The translations under genes and the position numbers were made by a program. Of a stretch of 64,000 nt of DNA, positions 1 through 7,660 are shown in pieces (position 1 is the stretch's first letter; each line of letters begins with the position of its first letter). Source of the DNA: Pseudoflavonifractor phocaeensis (GTDB lineage: Bacteria; Bacillota; Clostridia; Oscillospirales; Oscillospiraceae); NCBI RefSeq assembly GCF_021531375.1, contig NZ_JADYTU010000002.1, positions 108,059-172,058 on the forward strand, in the 5' to 3' direction. Under the pieces are notes generated by a model, which was not told the origin of the DNA, ran no database searches, and was given only the letters and a program-made list of their open reading frames with translations.

Positions 1-217
1 AGCGCTCGGGCATGGACTTGTTCCGCCACTGTCCGCCCCCGGTGGAGGAGCGGGCGTACCGGCCGGAATTCACCTTCCAGCCCCGGTGGGTCCGGGGGGT
101 ATTCCAAATCGCCTGGGGGTCGGGCCGGACCAGCAGCTGGTCTCCCCAGCGCTCCAGCTTTTCTCCCCGTCCGCAATCAATCAGCTCATAGTCCTTCCAT
201 TGATCGGAAAGCCACAT
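1..217 (-). CDS. class I SAM-dependent rRNA methyltransferase, RlmI-like (N-terminal 72 residues; runs off the left edge)
   Basis: Only the first 72 codons are present. The start is the ATG at 217, preceded by AGGTG about nine bases upstream. The translation begins MWLSDQWKDYELIDCG and continues with the WGDQLLVRPDPQAIWNTP block and RSSTGGGQW, a pattern I recognise from Firmicute COG1092-type methyltransferases that modify 23S rRNA bases. The SAM-binding Rossmann domain would lie outside the window, so the family call rests on the N-terminus alone. It is divergent from the DivIVA-like gene and has its own promoter. Confidence 0.7.
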   Translation of the reverse strand, partial: MWLSDQWKDYELIDCGRGEKLERWGDQLLVRPDPQAIWNTPRTHRGWKVNSGRYARSSTGGGQWRNKSMPER

Positions 218-261
218 AAAAGGCACACCTCATCCATCATAATACAAATTAAAACTAAGAT

Positions 262-290
262 AGTATATCATTTTGGGGCATTTCCGTCAA
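262..290 (-). promoter_or_regulatory. sigma-A promoter for the left-edge methyltransferase
   Basis: On the minus strand, TTGACG (290-285) and TATACT (267-262) are separated by 17 bases, about 45 bases upstream of the ATG at 217. Confidence 0.6.
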
Positions 291-349
291 TGAATTTGGG
301 GGAACTTCCTGGGAAAAACCGGGGTTTTCGGAGATCCTGCGGGAAAAGA

Positions 350-378
350 TTGTAATTGGCGGAAGCATGTGATAAAAT
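350..378 (+). promoter_or_regulatory. sigma-A promoter for the DivIVA-like gene
   Basis: TTGTAA (350-355), a 17-base spacer, and TAAAAT (373-378) lie 57 bases before the start codon at 435. Confidence 0.55.
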
Positions 379-434
379 ACTAAAAAATCCGACAAAATCA
401 GATGCCACAGGCATTTTCAGAGAGGTGCATACCC

Positions 435-1130
435 ATGGATCATCCCTTCCGCAGCGCAATGTTCGGCGGCTTCAACCGCCAGGATGTTTTGACGTATCTG
501 GAGACCACCGCCCAGGAGGCGGCAAAGCAGCAGGAGGAACTCCGGCAGCAGCTGGACGCGGCCCGGGAAACGGCGGACCGGCAGAATGCAGAACTGACGG
601 AGCGGCAGGAGCGGCTGAACCGGCTGGGTCAGGAGAGCGAGGGCTTGCGCGCCCAGCTGGAGCAAGCCAATATCGCCCTGTCCTCCTGCCGGACGGAGTG
701 CAGTCAGAAGACGGAAGAGCTGGAGACAGCACGGTGGGAGATCAGTGAGCTGAAGGCCCGGGTCGCCGCCTTGGAGCCGGACGCCGCCGCCTATGCCGCC
801 GTCAAGGAGCGGACCGCCGGGGTAGAACTGGAGGCCCACCGCCGTGCCCAGGCCATCCAGGAGGAGGCAGAGGGGCAGGCCCGCCAGCTGCGCCGGCAGA
901 TGGAGCAGTGGATCCAGAGGGTGGAAAGGGAGTACGACGCCCTGCGCTCCCAGGTGGAGTCCACCGTCTCCCACGCCGCTGACCAGCTGACTAAGGCGGA
1001 AAAGAGCCTGGAACAGGTCACCGCGCTGATGGAGGAGCGGGAGGTGACCCTGGAGTCCCTGGCCCAGGCTTATGCCGACACCGACCCGGCCAAAGTGACC
1101 GCGCCCATGCCTATCCCGGAGAAGGAGTGA
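435..1130 (+). CDS. DivIVA-domain-like coiled-coil protein
   Basis: This is a 231-residue cytoplasmic protein. The N-terminus has the sequence FGGFNRQDVLTYLE, resembling the lipid-binding N-terminal segment of DivIVA/GpsB proteins, which sit at curved membranes or the division site. Residues about 30 to 210 are almost entirely heptad-like, rich in Gln, Glu, Ala and Arg, consistent with a long coiled coil. I chose ATG 435 because GAGAGGTG lies eight bases before it; an in-frame ATG at 402 lacks a ribosome site. It is monocistronic, with a terminator directly downstream. A divergent coiled-coil protein of another class is possible. Confidence 0.6.
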   Translation: MDHPFRSAMFGGFNRQDVLTYLETTAQEAAKQQEELRQQLDAARETADRQNAELTERQERLNRLGQESEGLRAQLEQANIALSSCRTECSQKTEELETARWEISELKARVAALEPDAAAYAAVKERTAGVELEAHRRAQAIQEEAEGQARQLRRQMEQWIQRVEREYDALRSQVESTVSHAADQLTKAEKSLEQVTALMEEREVTLESLAQAYADTDPAKVTAPMPIPEKE

Positions 1131-1140
1131 CCAATATACA

Positions 1141-1174
1141 GCCCCTTGTCCGTAAAAGGACAGGGGGCTTTTTT
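1141..1174 (+). terminator. rho-independent terminator after the DivIVA-like gene
   Basis: Arms 1141-1151 and 1158-1168 pair as an 11-bp GC-rich stem, followed by six T residues. Confidence 0.9.
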
Positions 1175-1175
1175 A

Positions 1176-1440
1176 AGTTTTGAATTGTAAATTTTAGTTT
1201 ATCGTTTCAAGTAGGGTGAGGGCTTAGTAGGGCTGGGGCTTATCCCTCCCCCTTTTGGCCTTAGGCCATTTCCCCCCGACGGGGGGGATCGTCCCCCGCC
1301 GTCCGACGGCTGCCATTTTGGCGGCGGCCCCAAGGGGCCGCCCTACGGGCGGGGCGTCCAGAGGCCGCCCCCTACGAAGCCATATTGTAAACCGTGCGTA
1401 GGGGGCGGCGTCCTCAACGCCCCATAATACATCCATAAAC
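1176..1440. repeat. GC-rich intergenic palindromic repeat (GTAGGGG family)
   Basis: This non-coding stretch holds nested GC-rich palindromes. The clearest is a perfect 13-bp inverted repeat, GCCGCCCCCTACG at 1364-1376 with its complement at 1397-1409. Related GTAGGGG-CGG units occur at 37665-37691 and 37717-37740, so this appears to be a dispersed intergenic repeat family. No credible coding frame is present. Confidence 0.6.
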
Positions 1441-1485
1441 TAACATTTATTTTATGAGAAGCAAGGTTTACTCTTTCAAATGAAC

Positions 1486-1514
1486 GCGCCGCCGCCCAGT
1501 TCGGGCGGCGGCGC
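1486..1514 (-). terminator. hairpin downstream of the stalk-domain gene
   Basis: A perfect 12-bp GC stem (1486-1497 with 1503-1514) lies 45 bases beyond the stop of the minus-strand gene. It lacks a clean T-tract, so it may be an RNA-stabilising 3' hairpin rather than a strict terminator. Confidence 0.55.
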
Positions 1515-1558
1515 ATTGGCGCATTGTCTATAAAACTTGTATAATGCTCGGTAATGGC

Positions 1559-3037
1559 TTACTCCAGACCGGGCAGCGCACCCATCATCTGGTTCAGGTC
1601 GATGACAACGGCACCGGCGGGGGGCGCGGTGACAGGCTTGGCGCTGGTGGACTGGTAAGTGCCGTCCATAGTCATGACCATCGTCATGTCGCTGGCATCC
1701 TCCAGGCTCATCTCGACGCTCATGCCCATCTGCATCTTGCTGCCCTTCATGGTGGCAGTCAACTCCATGGAGCCGAAAGAGGGGTCAAGAGCAGTCATCT
1801 CGATCTCATAGCCGGTGATCTTGGAGCCGTTGGTGTACAGGGTGAAGATCATGGCGGCGCCGTCCATTTCCAGCGTATTCACATAGGAAGAACCGGACTT
1901 TTCGAAAGCGCTGTCGGCGCATACGGCGTTGATCAAGGCCAGATAGTCGGAGGTAGTAAGCTCGGCGCTGGTCAGGGGCATGATCTTCAGCATGGAGGTC
2001 AGGGACTCCTCAAAGCTGGTGTCAAGAGAGGCCATGGACAGCTCCATCAAGGCGGTATAATCCATGCCCAGCATATCGCTCATTTGGTCGAACATGGCGG
2101 CCAGGTCCATCTTGAACCAGGCATTGGCCAGGTCTGGCTGCCCCATCAGATCGGCCAGGGCGGCGGACTGGAAGTAGAAAACGCCGTCGGCCATGTCACC
2201 GCGCATCTCAAAGTCGATGTCCATGGGGAACTGGGGAGCGCCAGCAACGCCGGTCATGGAGGAGGTAACGTCCTGACCGTCCACAGTCATGCTCATATCC
2301 ATGACCATGTCGGTGTTAAACTGGAGAGCGCTGGCGCCGGCGGTCACCATATTATAATCGCCGTCCACGGTAAAGCTCATATCCATGGAAGAACCTTCGA
2401 CAGCCGTGTTCATGCCAACGTTTGCGGTGTAGCTGCCGGAAACCTGCTGGTTCTTCTCGCTGAAGCTCTTGCTGTAAGCCAAGTATTTGTCCATCAGAGT
2501 GTAGGTCTCTTTGTTGGCGGCCATGATGGCATCCACGTCGTCAATGATGACGGTGCCCTGCTGGGCGTCCCATCCCACGGTGTAGCCCAGTGCGTCGGCT
2601 ACCAGACCGAAGGGGATGTAGGTGCGGGAGAGAGAGGACTCAATGTAGGGGGCTACATCGGTGTCAATGACCTTGGTCTGGCCGTCCTGGATCAGAATGA
2701 TCTGGTTCTTGCCGATGGTGAGGGAGATGGTCAGATCGCCCTTGGTGGCGGTGACAGTGGAGGTATCGCCATCCCAGGTCATGTCCTTCTCAGCAAAGCC
2801 CAGCTGCTCAAAGACAGCCACAAAGGGCAGGCAGGAGCGGTCGTTCTTGATCTTGGGGGTAGCGTCGGTGAAGGTAACGTAGTCGTGATTGACCATCACA
2901 TAGAAGTCGCCTTGCTTTTCGGGAACGGCGGTGGGGGCCGGGCTGATGACCAGGTCGCCCTCGGCGGCGAAGGCAGAAACGCTCAGAGACAGAGCCAGCA
3001 CGGCGCCGCAGAGCAGAGTGCGAAACAGCTTTTTCAT
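1559..3037 (-). CDS. secreted stalk-domain (copper amine oxidase N-terminal-like) protein
   Basis: This 492-residue protein begins with a clear Sec signal peptide (MKKLFRTLLCGAVLALSLSV, cleavage near AFA-AE). Residues about 45 to 170 carry two repeats resembling the copper-amine-oxidase N-terminal 'stalk' domain (PF07833 type), with the typical LPFVAVFEQLG and YIPFGLVADALG segments. The remaining 300 residues are rich in Met, Asp and Thr, repeatedly alternate hydrophobic and polar residues, and probably form a large beta-rich extracellular domain of unknown function. It starts after AAAAGGAG and stands alone with its own promoter. No enzymatic role is implied. Confidence 0.7.
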   Translation of the reverse strand: MKKLFRTLLCGAVLALSLSVSAFAAEGDLVISPAPTAVPEKQGDFYVMVNHDYVTFTDATPKIKNDRSCLPFVAVFEQLGFAEKDMTWDGDTSTVTATKGDLTISLTIGKNQIILIQDGQTKVIDTDVAPYIESSLSRTYIPFGLVADALGYTVGWDAQQGTVIIDDVDAIMAANKETYTLMDKYLAYSKSFSEKNQQVSGSYTANVGMNTAVEGSSMDMSFTVDGDYNMVTAGASALQFNTDMVMDMSMTVDGQDVTSSMTGVAGAPQFPMDIDFEMRGDMADGVFYFQSAALADLMGQPDLANAWFKMDLAAMFDQMSDMLGMDYTALMELSMASLDTSFEESLTSMLKIMPLTSAELTTSDYLALINAVCADSAFEKSGSSYVNTLEMDGAAMIFTLYTNGSKITGYEIEMTALDPSFGSMELTATMKGSKMQMGMSVEMSLEDASDMTMVMTMDGTYQSTSAKPVTAPPAGAVVIDLNQMMGALPGLE

Positions 3038-3109
3038 ACATACAACTCCTTTTCATTTTTCAAAATTCTCAAAATCCAACTGCGTATCGACCAGTGATTT
3101 GGTAAATTC

Positions 3110-3138
3110 ATTATAAGGCGGGCGGAAATAGGGGTCAA
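3110..3138 (-). promoter_or_regulatory. sigma-A promoter for the stalk-domain gene
   Basis: On the minus strand TTGACC (3138-3133), a 17-base spacer and TATAAT (3115-3110) lie about 75 bases before the start codon. The rest of 3139-3320 holds no gene; a 10-bp hairpin (3277-3286 with 3303-3312) is present. Confidence 0.75.
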
Positions 3139-3324
3139 TCATTTCACAAGAAGTTTAATCGAAATTTTAAAAATTGTTCGAGTGTGCAGGCGCGGCGGCG
3201 TCTGGCTGATAGATGCATGGTGATATACCCAGGAGGAAGGCGCTTTTCAAACAGGGAACCTGATTTGAGATACGGAAAAATGAGGCTCTTTTTTGAAAAA
3301 CGGCCTCATTTTCTGTCCCAGCCC

Positions 3325-3353
3325 TTGCAATCAGAAGACCCTTCCGGTATAAT
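3325..3353 (+). promoter_or_regulatory. sigma-A promoter for leuS
   Basis: TTGCAA (3325-3330), a 17-base spacer and TATAAT (3348-3353). No T-box signature is present in the roughly 60-base leader. Confidence 0.8.
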
Positions 3354-3417
3354 ATTACGGAATCATTTCAGATATGAGCCGGTTCCCGGCCAAACAATAC
3401 AGAAAGCGTGATGAATT

Positions 3418-5847
3418 TTGAAGTACGATTTCACCGCCATTGAGAAAAAATGGCAGACCAAGTGGAAGGAAGAGAAGACCTTTGCCTGTAAGACCGGCGA
3501 CACCAGCAAGCCCAAGTTTTACGGTCTGGTGGAGTTCCCCTATCCCTCCGGAAACGGCCTGCATGTGGGCCACGCCCGGCCCTATACCGCCATGGATGTG
3601 GTGGCCCGGAAGAAGCGGATGGACGGCTATAACGTGCTGTTCCCCATCGGCTTCGACGCCTTCGGTCTGCCCACCGAGAACTTTGCCATCAAGAACCACA
3701 TCCACCCTGCCAAGGTGACTCATGACAACATCGCCAACTTCACCAAGCAGCTGGAGATGCTGGGCTACTCCTTCGATTGGGACCGCGTAGTCAATACCAC
3801 CGACCCCAGTTACTACAAGTGGACCCAGTGGATCTTCCTCCAGCTGTGGAAGAAGGGTCTGGCCTATAAGACCACCATGCCCGTCAACTGGTGTACCTCC
3901 TGCAAGTGCGTCCTGGCCAACGAGGAAGTGGTGGAGGGCGTGTGCGAGCGCTGCGGCGCCCCTGTCATCCGCAAGGAGAAGAGCCAGTGGATGCTGAAGA
4001 TCACCGCCTATGCCCAGCGCCTCATCGACGATCTGGACGATCTGGACTTTATCGAGCGGGTCAAGATCCAGCAGAAGAACTGGATCGGCCGCTCCACCGG
4101 CGCCGAGGTCACCTTCAAGGCCACCACCGGCGAGGACATCGTGGTGTACACCACCCGTCCCGACACCCTGTTTGGCGCCACCTACATGGTGTTGTCTCCC
4201 GAGCATGAGCTCATCAAGGGCTGGATGGAGGCCGGCAAGCTGGCCAACGCCGACGAGGTGGCAGCCTATCAGAAGGTGGCCGCCTCCAAGTCCGACCTGG
4301 AGCGCACCGAGCTGAACAAGGAAAAGACCGGCGTGAAGCTGGACGGCGTACGGGGCGTCAACCCCGTCAACGGCAAGGAGATCCCCATCTTCATCTCCGA
4401 CTACGTCCTGGCCACCTACGGAACCGGCGCCATCATGGCTGTTCCCGCCCACGACGACCGCGACTGGGAATTTGCCAAGAAGTTCGGCTGCGAGATCATT
4501 GAGGTGGTCTCCGGCGGCGAGGATGTGCAGCAGGCCGCCTTCACCGCCAAAGACGATACCGGCATCATGGTCAACTCCAACTTCCTCAACGGTCTGACCG
4601 TCAAGGACGCCATCCCCGTCATCACCAAGTGGCTGGAGGAGAAGGGCATCGGCCATGCCCAGGTCAACTACAAGCTGCGCGATTGGGTATTCTCCCGTCA
4701 GCGCTACTGGGGCGAGCCCATCCCCATGGTGTGGTGCGACAAGTGCGGCTGGCAGCCCATCCCCGAGGACCAGCTGCCCTTGCTGCTGCCCGAGGTGGAG
4801 TCCTACGAGCCCACTGACGACGGCGAGTCCCCCATCTCCAAGATGACCGACTGGGTCAATACCACCTGCCCCTGCTGCGGCGGTCCCGCTAAGCGTGAGA
4901 CCGACACCATGCCCCAGTGGGCCGGTTCCTCCTGGTATTTCCTGCGGTATATGGACCCCCACAACGACAAGACTCTGGCCTCCAAGGAGGCTCTGGAGTA
5001 CTGGTCCCCCGTGGACTGGTACAACGGCGGCATGGAGCATACCACTCTCCACCTGCTGTACAGCCGGTTCTGGCACAAGTTCCTCTACGACATCGGCGTG
5101 GTGCCCACCAAGGAGCCCTACCAGAAGCGCACCTCCCACGGCATGATCCTGGGCGAGGGCGGCGAGAAGATGTCCAAGAGCCGCGGCAATGTGGTCAACC
5201 CCAACGACATCATTGAGCAGTACGGCGCTGATACCATGCGCACCTATATTATGTTTATCGGTGACTTCGAGAAGGCTGCCGCCTGGTCCGCCAACGCCGT
5301 CAAGGGCTGCAAGCGGTTCCTGGACCGGGTCTGGAACCTGGCCACCGAGCAGGAGCATGTGGGCGACGAGTACTCCAAGGCCAACGAGGCCGCCGTTCAC
5401 AAGGCCATCAAGAAGGTGTCCGAGGACATCGAGGCCATGAAGTTCAACACCGCTATCGCTGCCCTCATGGCTCTGGTCAACGACTTCTACGCCAACGGCG
5501 CCAGCCGGGGCGACATGAAGGCCCTGCTGCTGATGCTGTCCCCCTTCGCCCCCCATATGTGCGAGGAGCTGTGGGAGATGGCGGGCTACGGCGGTCAGGT
5601 CTGCCTCCAGCCCTGGCCCGAGTATGACGCGTCCAAGACCGTGGCCGCCACCGTCCAGATGGCCGTCCAGGTCAGCGGCAAGGTGAAGGCCAACATCGTG
5701 GTACCCGCCGACGCCAGCGACGAGGACATTGTGGCCGCCGCCCTGGCCGATCCCAAGGTGGCCAAGCTGGCCGAGGGAATGAACCTGGTGAAGTCCATCG
5801 TGGTCAAGGGCAAGCTGGTAAGCCTGATTTTCAAGCCCCAGGCCTGA
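3418..5847 (+). CDS. leuS: leucyl-tRNA synthetase
   Basis: This 809-residue protein charges tRNA-Leu and has the usual length of bacterial LeuRS. The class I signatures are visible: HVGH at residues 49-52 within [15 protein letters not shown], and KMSKS at 584-588. A Cys-rich insertion near residues 159-180 (CTSCKC, CERCG) probably binds zinc. The CP1 editing domain follows at about 225-415. The frame can only begin at the TTG at 3418, giving [12 protein letters not shown], which matches the family N-terminus; an ATG at 3411 is out of frame, so a non-AUG start is likely. The last 45 bases of the gene are duplicated 191 bases downstream. Confidence 0.97.
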   Translation: MKYDFTAIEKKWQTKWKEEKTFACKTGDTSKPKFYGLVEFPYPSGNGLHVGHARPYTAMDVVARKKRMDGYNVLFPIGFDAFGLPTENFAIKNHIHPAKVTHDNIANFTKQLEMLGYSFDWDRVVNTTDPSYYKWTQWIFLQLWKKGLAYKTTMPVNWCTSCKCVLANEEVVEGVCERCGAPVIRKEKSQWMLKITAYAQRLIDDLDDLDFIERVKIQQKNWIGRSTGAEVTFKATTGEDIVVYTTRPDTLFGATYMVLSPEHELIKGWMEAGKLANADEVAAYQKVAASKSDLERTELNKEKTGVKLDGVRGVNPVNGKEIPIFISDYVLATYGTGAIMAVPAHDDRDWEFAKKFGCEIIEVVSGGEDVQQAAFTAKDDTGIMVNSNFLNGLTVKDAIPVITKWLEEKGIGHAQVNYKLRDWVFSRQRYWGEPIPMVWCDKCGWQPIPEDQLPLLLPEVESYEPTDDGESPISKMTDWVNTTCPCCGGPAKRETDTMPQWAGSSWYFLRYMDPHNDKTLASKEALEYWSPVDWYNGGMEHTTLHLLYSRFWHKFLYDIGVVPTKEPYQKRTSHGMILGEGGEKMSKSRGNVVNPNDIIEQYGADTMRTYIMFIGDFEKAAAWSANAVKGCKRFLDRVWNLATEQEHVGDEYSKANEAAVHKAIKKVSEDIEAMKFNTAIAALMALVNDFYANGASRGDMKALLLMLSPFAPHMCEELWEMAGYGGQVCLQPWPEYDASKTVAATVQMAVQVSGKVKANIVVPADASDEDIVAAALADPKVAKLAEGMNLVKSIVVKGKLVSLIFKPQA

Positions 5848-6055
5848 TTTGCCCTTGAACACGACCACGCGACAGCGCGGCGCGCCGAGTGGCGCGTAAA
5901 TTCGAAGCGAAGCGTAGAATTGCGCAGGGCGAATTCACTTCGCCCGAGCATTTGAAATCAATGGGGTCCCCGCGAAATTTATTTCGCGGGGCGGTCAAGG
6001 GCAAGCTGGTAAGCCTGATTTTCAAGCCCCAGGCCTGATCTTTAAGCCCCAGGCG
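5802..6055 (+). repeat. 47-bp direct duplication of the leuS 3' end enclosing a palindromic insert
   Basis: Positions 5802-5848 (last codons of leuS plus stop) recur without mismatch at 5993-6039, and a third partial copy of about 14 bases follows at 6042-6055. The 144 bases between the copies contain several palindromes, the best being CCCCGCGAAAT facing ATTTCGCGGGG around 5967-5991, and no credible ORF. It resembles a repeat-element insertion or local tandem duplication. Confidence 0.85.
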
Positions 6056-6084
6056 CAATTTACACTGCGTTCATAAATCCCCTC

Positions 6085-6113
6085 TTGACAGAGGCGCGAA
6101 AAATGAATATAAT
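6085..6113 (+). promoter_or_regulatory. sigma-A promoter for rpsU
   Basis: Consensus TTGACA (6085-6090) and TATAAT (6108-6113) with a 17-base spacer, 75 bases before the start codon. Confidence 0.9.
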
Positions 6114-6188
6114 ATCACTGTTAAAGCCATAAATATGGCCCTTACGTGGCAGGGGACGCCCCGCCGCGCCGGAGGGAGGGAAATATAA

Positions 6189-6371
6189 ATGTCTGAAGTC
6201 CGTGTCAGAGAGAACGAGTCTCTGGAGAGCGCTCTGAAGCGCTTTAAGCGCAGCTGCGCCAAGTCCGGCGTGCTGGCCGAGGTCCGTAAGCGCGAGCATT
6301 ACGAGAGCCCCAGCGTCAAGCGCCGCAAGAAGTCCGAGGCTGCCCGCAAGAACCGCAAGAAGTTCTACTAA
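6189..6371 (+). CDS. rpsU: 30S ribosomal protein S21
   Basis: A 60-residue, very basic protein with the S21 pattern: [16 protein letters not shown] near the N-terminus and an Arg/Lys-rich tail ([19 protein letters not shown]). It binds the 3' domain of 16S rRNA in the small subunit and helps initiation. GGAGGGAGG precedes the ATG. It is monocistronic, between a consensus promoter and a strong terminator. Confidence 0.97.
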   Translation: MSEVRVRENESLESALKRFKRSCAKSGVLAEVRKREHYESPSVKRRKKSEAARKNRKKFY

Positions 6372-6377
6372 GCCGAA

Positions 6378-6408
6378 AACCGCCGCAGCATAGGCTGCGG
6401 CGGTTTTT
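6378..6408 (+). terminator. rpsU terminator
   Basis: A 12-bp stem (6378-6389 with 6394-6405) with a four-base loop and a T-tract. Confidence 0.92.
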
Positions 6409-6471
6409 ATCTTCACAAAGGCCGGCGTGAGAAGGACCAAACAGAAAAAATAAAAAATTTGAAATTAAGCA

Positions 6472-6500
6472 TTGACAAACTCGACAGTATCTGATAAGAT
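6472..6500 (+). promoter_or_regulatory. promoter for the first tRNA-Ala
   Basis: TTGACA (6472-6477), 17-base spacer, TAAGAT (6495-6500), 45 bases upstream of the tRNA. Confidence 0.8.
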
Positions 6501-6544
6501 ACTACTTGCGCTGAGCGTGACAGCGAGATCAGCGCGGTTCCGAT

Positions 6545-6620
<76 letters not shown>

Positions 6621-6622
6621 AA

Positions 6623-6659
6623 AAACCTGTAACTGAAAAGTTACAGGTTTTTCTTTTTC
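6623..6659 (+). terminator. terminator after tRNA-Ala copy 1
   Basis: A 12-bp stem (6623-6634 with 6639-6650), GAAA loop and a T-rich tail. Confidence 0.9.
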
Positions 6660-6724
6660 TGTTAGAAAACCGGCTTCCGGGAAGAATACAGACTGTCCGC
6701 AGCGAAAGGAAGGGGAAGGACAAC

Positions 6725-7660
6725 GTGAAAAAATTTTTATGCGTCATCCTGGCTGTCAGCCTATTAGCCGGCTGCGGCTCCGGAAACAGGGATACGGTCC
6801 CGGAGGGGGAGGAAGGGATCACCTTTACCGACGACTTGGGCAGGACCGTGACGGTGGATCAGCCGGAGCGCGTGGCCGTGCTGATCGGCAGCTTTGCGGA
6901 CATCTGGTGTCTGGCGGGAGGGAAGGATACCCTGGTGGCGGCGGCCCACGACAGCTGGACCAGCTTTGATTTGGGTCTGGAGGACTCCGTGGCGGACCTG
7001 GGGGCGGTGAAGGAGCCCAGCATAGAACTTCTTCTGGCGTCTGAGCCCGATCTGGTCCTGGCCAGCAGCAACACCGACGCCCAGGTGGACCTGCTGGAGG
7101 TGCTGGAGAGCAGCGGTCTCAATGTGGCCTATTTTAAGGTGGCCGATTTTGAGGATTATCTGCGGATGCTGAAGATCTGCACCCAGATCACCGGACGGGA
7201 AGAGAATTACCTCCAGTACGGCCAGGCGTTGGAGGAGCAGCGCCAAGCTGCCATAGACCGGGCGGACGGCAGCCGGCCCACGGTGCTCTATGTCCGGGCC
7301 ACGGGGTCCAGCTGTAAGGTGAAGAACAGCCGGGACAGTGTGCTGGGCGAGATGCTGGCGGACCTGGACTGCGTCAATGTGGCGGACAGCAATACCGGAC
7401 TGCTGGAGGAGCTCAGCATAGAGGCCATCCTGGAGGCCGACCCTCAGTTCATCTTTGTGGTCCTGCAGGGGGCCGATCCCACCGCCGCCCAGGAGACTTT
7501 GGACCGTACCCTCCTGTCCAACCCGGCCTGGAAGAGCCTTACCGCGGTGAAGGAGGGGCGCTGCTATATGATGGACCACCAGTTGTATAACCTGAAGCCC
7601 AATGCCCGGTGGGGCGAGGCCTACGAAAATCTGGCGGATATCCTGTATCCTGTGTCTTAA
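6725..7660 (+). CDS. ABC transporter substrate-binding lipoprotein (BtuF/FepB-like)
   Basis: The 311-residue protein begins at GTG 6725 (AGGGGAAGGA upstream) with a lipoprotein signal, MKKFLCVILAVSLLAGC, so the mature protein is anchored at Cys17. The body has the two-lobe class III binding-protein pattern: ITFTDDLGRTVTVDQPERV, then GSFADIWCLAG, and a long connecting helix around residues 150-180. Such proteins deliver ferric siderophores, haem or cobalamin to FecCD permeases; a FecCD/FecE pair lies 4 kb away at 11100-12894, a plausible but unproven partner. Its TAA stop overlaps the stop of the convergent cobA-hemD gene. Confidence 0.85.
   Translation: MKKFLCVILAVSLLAGCGSGNRDTVPEGEEGITFTDDLGRTVTVDQPERVAVLIGSFADIWCLAGGKDTLVAAAHDSWTSFDLGLEDSVADLGAVKEPSIELLLASEPDLVLASSNTDAQVDLLEVLESSGLNVAYFKVADFEDYLRMLKICTQITGREENYLQYGQALEEQRQAAIDRADGSRPTVLYVRATGSSCKVKNSRDSVLGEMLADLDCVNVADSNTGLLEELSIEAILEADPQFIFVVLQGADPTAAQETLDRTLLSNPAWKSLTAVKEGRCYMMDHQLYNLKPNARWGEAYENLADILYPVS

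Noticed and set aside
1544..3097. Long plus-strand open frame of about 517 codons opposite the stalk-domain gene
   Set aside because: It is His/Gly-rich antisense to a gene with signal peptide and domain pattern, and has no ribosome site.
3354..3417. T-box leader for leuS
   Set aside because: The leader is only about 60 bases and has no AGGGTGGNACCGCG sequence.
3355..5868. Minus-strand frame of about 837 codons across leuS
   Set aside because: Antisense shadow of leuS created by GC-rich codon bias; leuS motifs are unambiguous.
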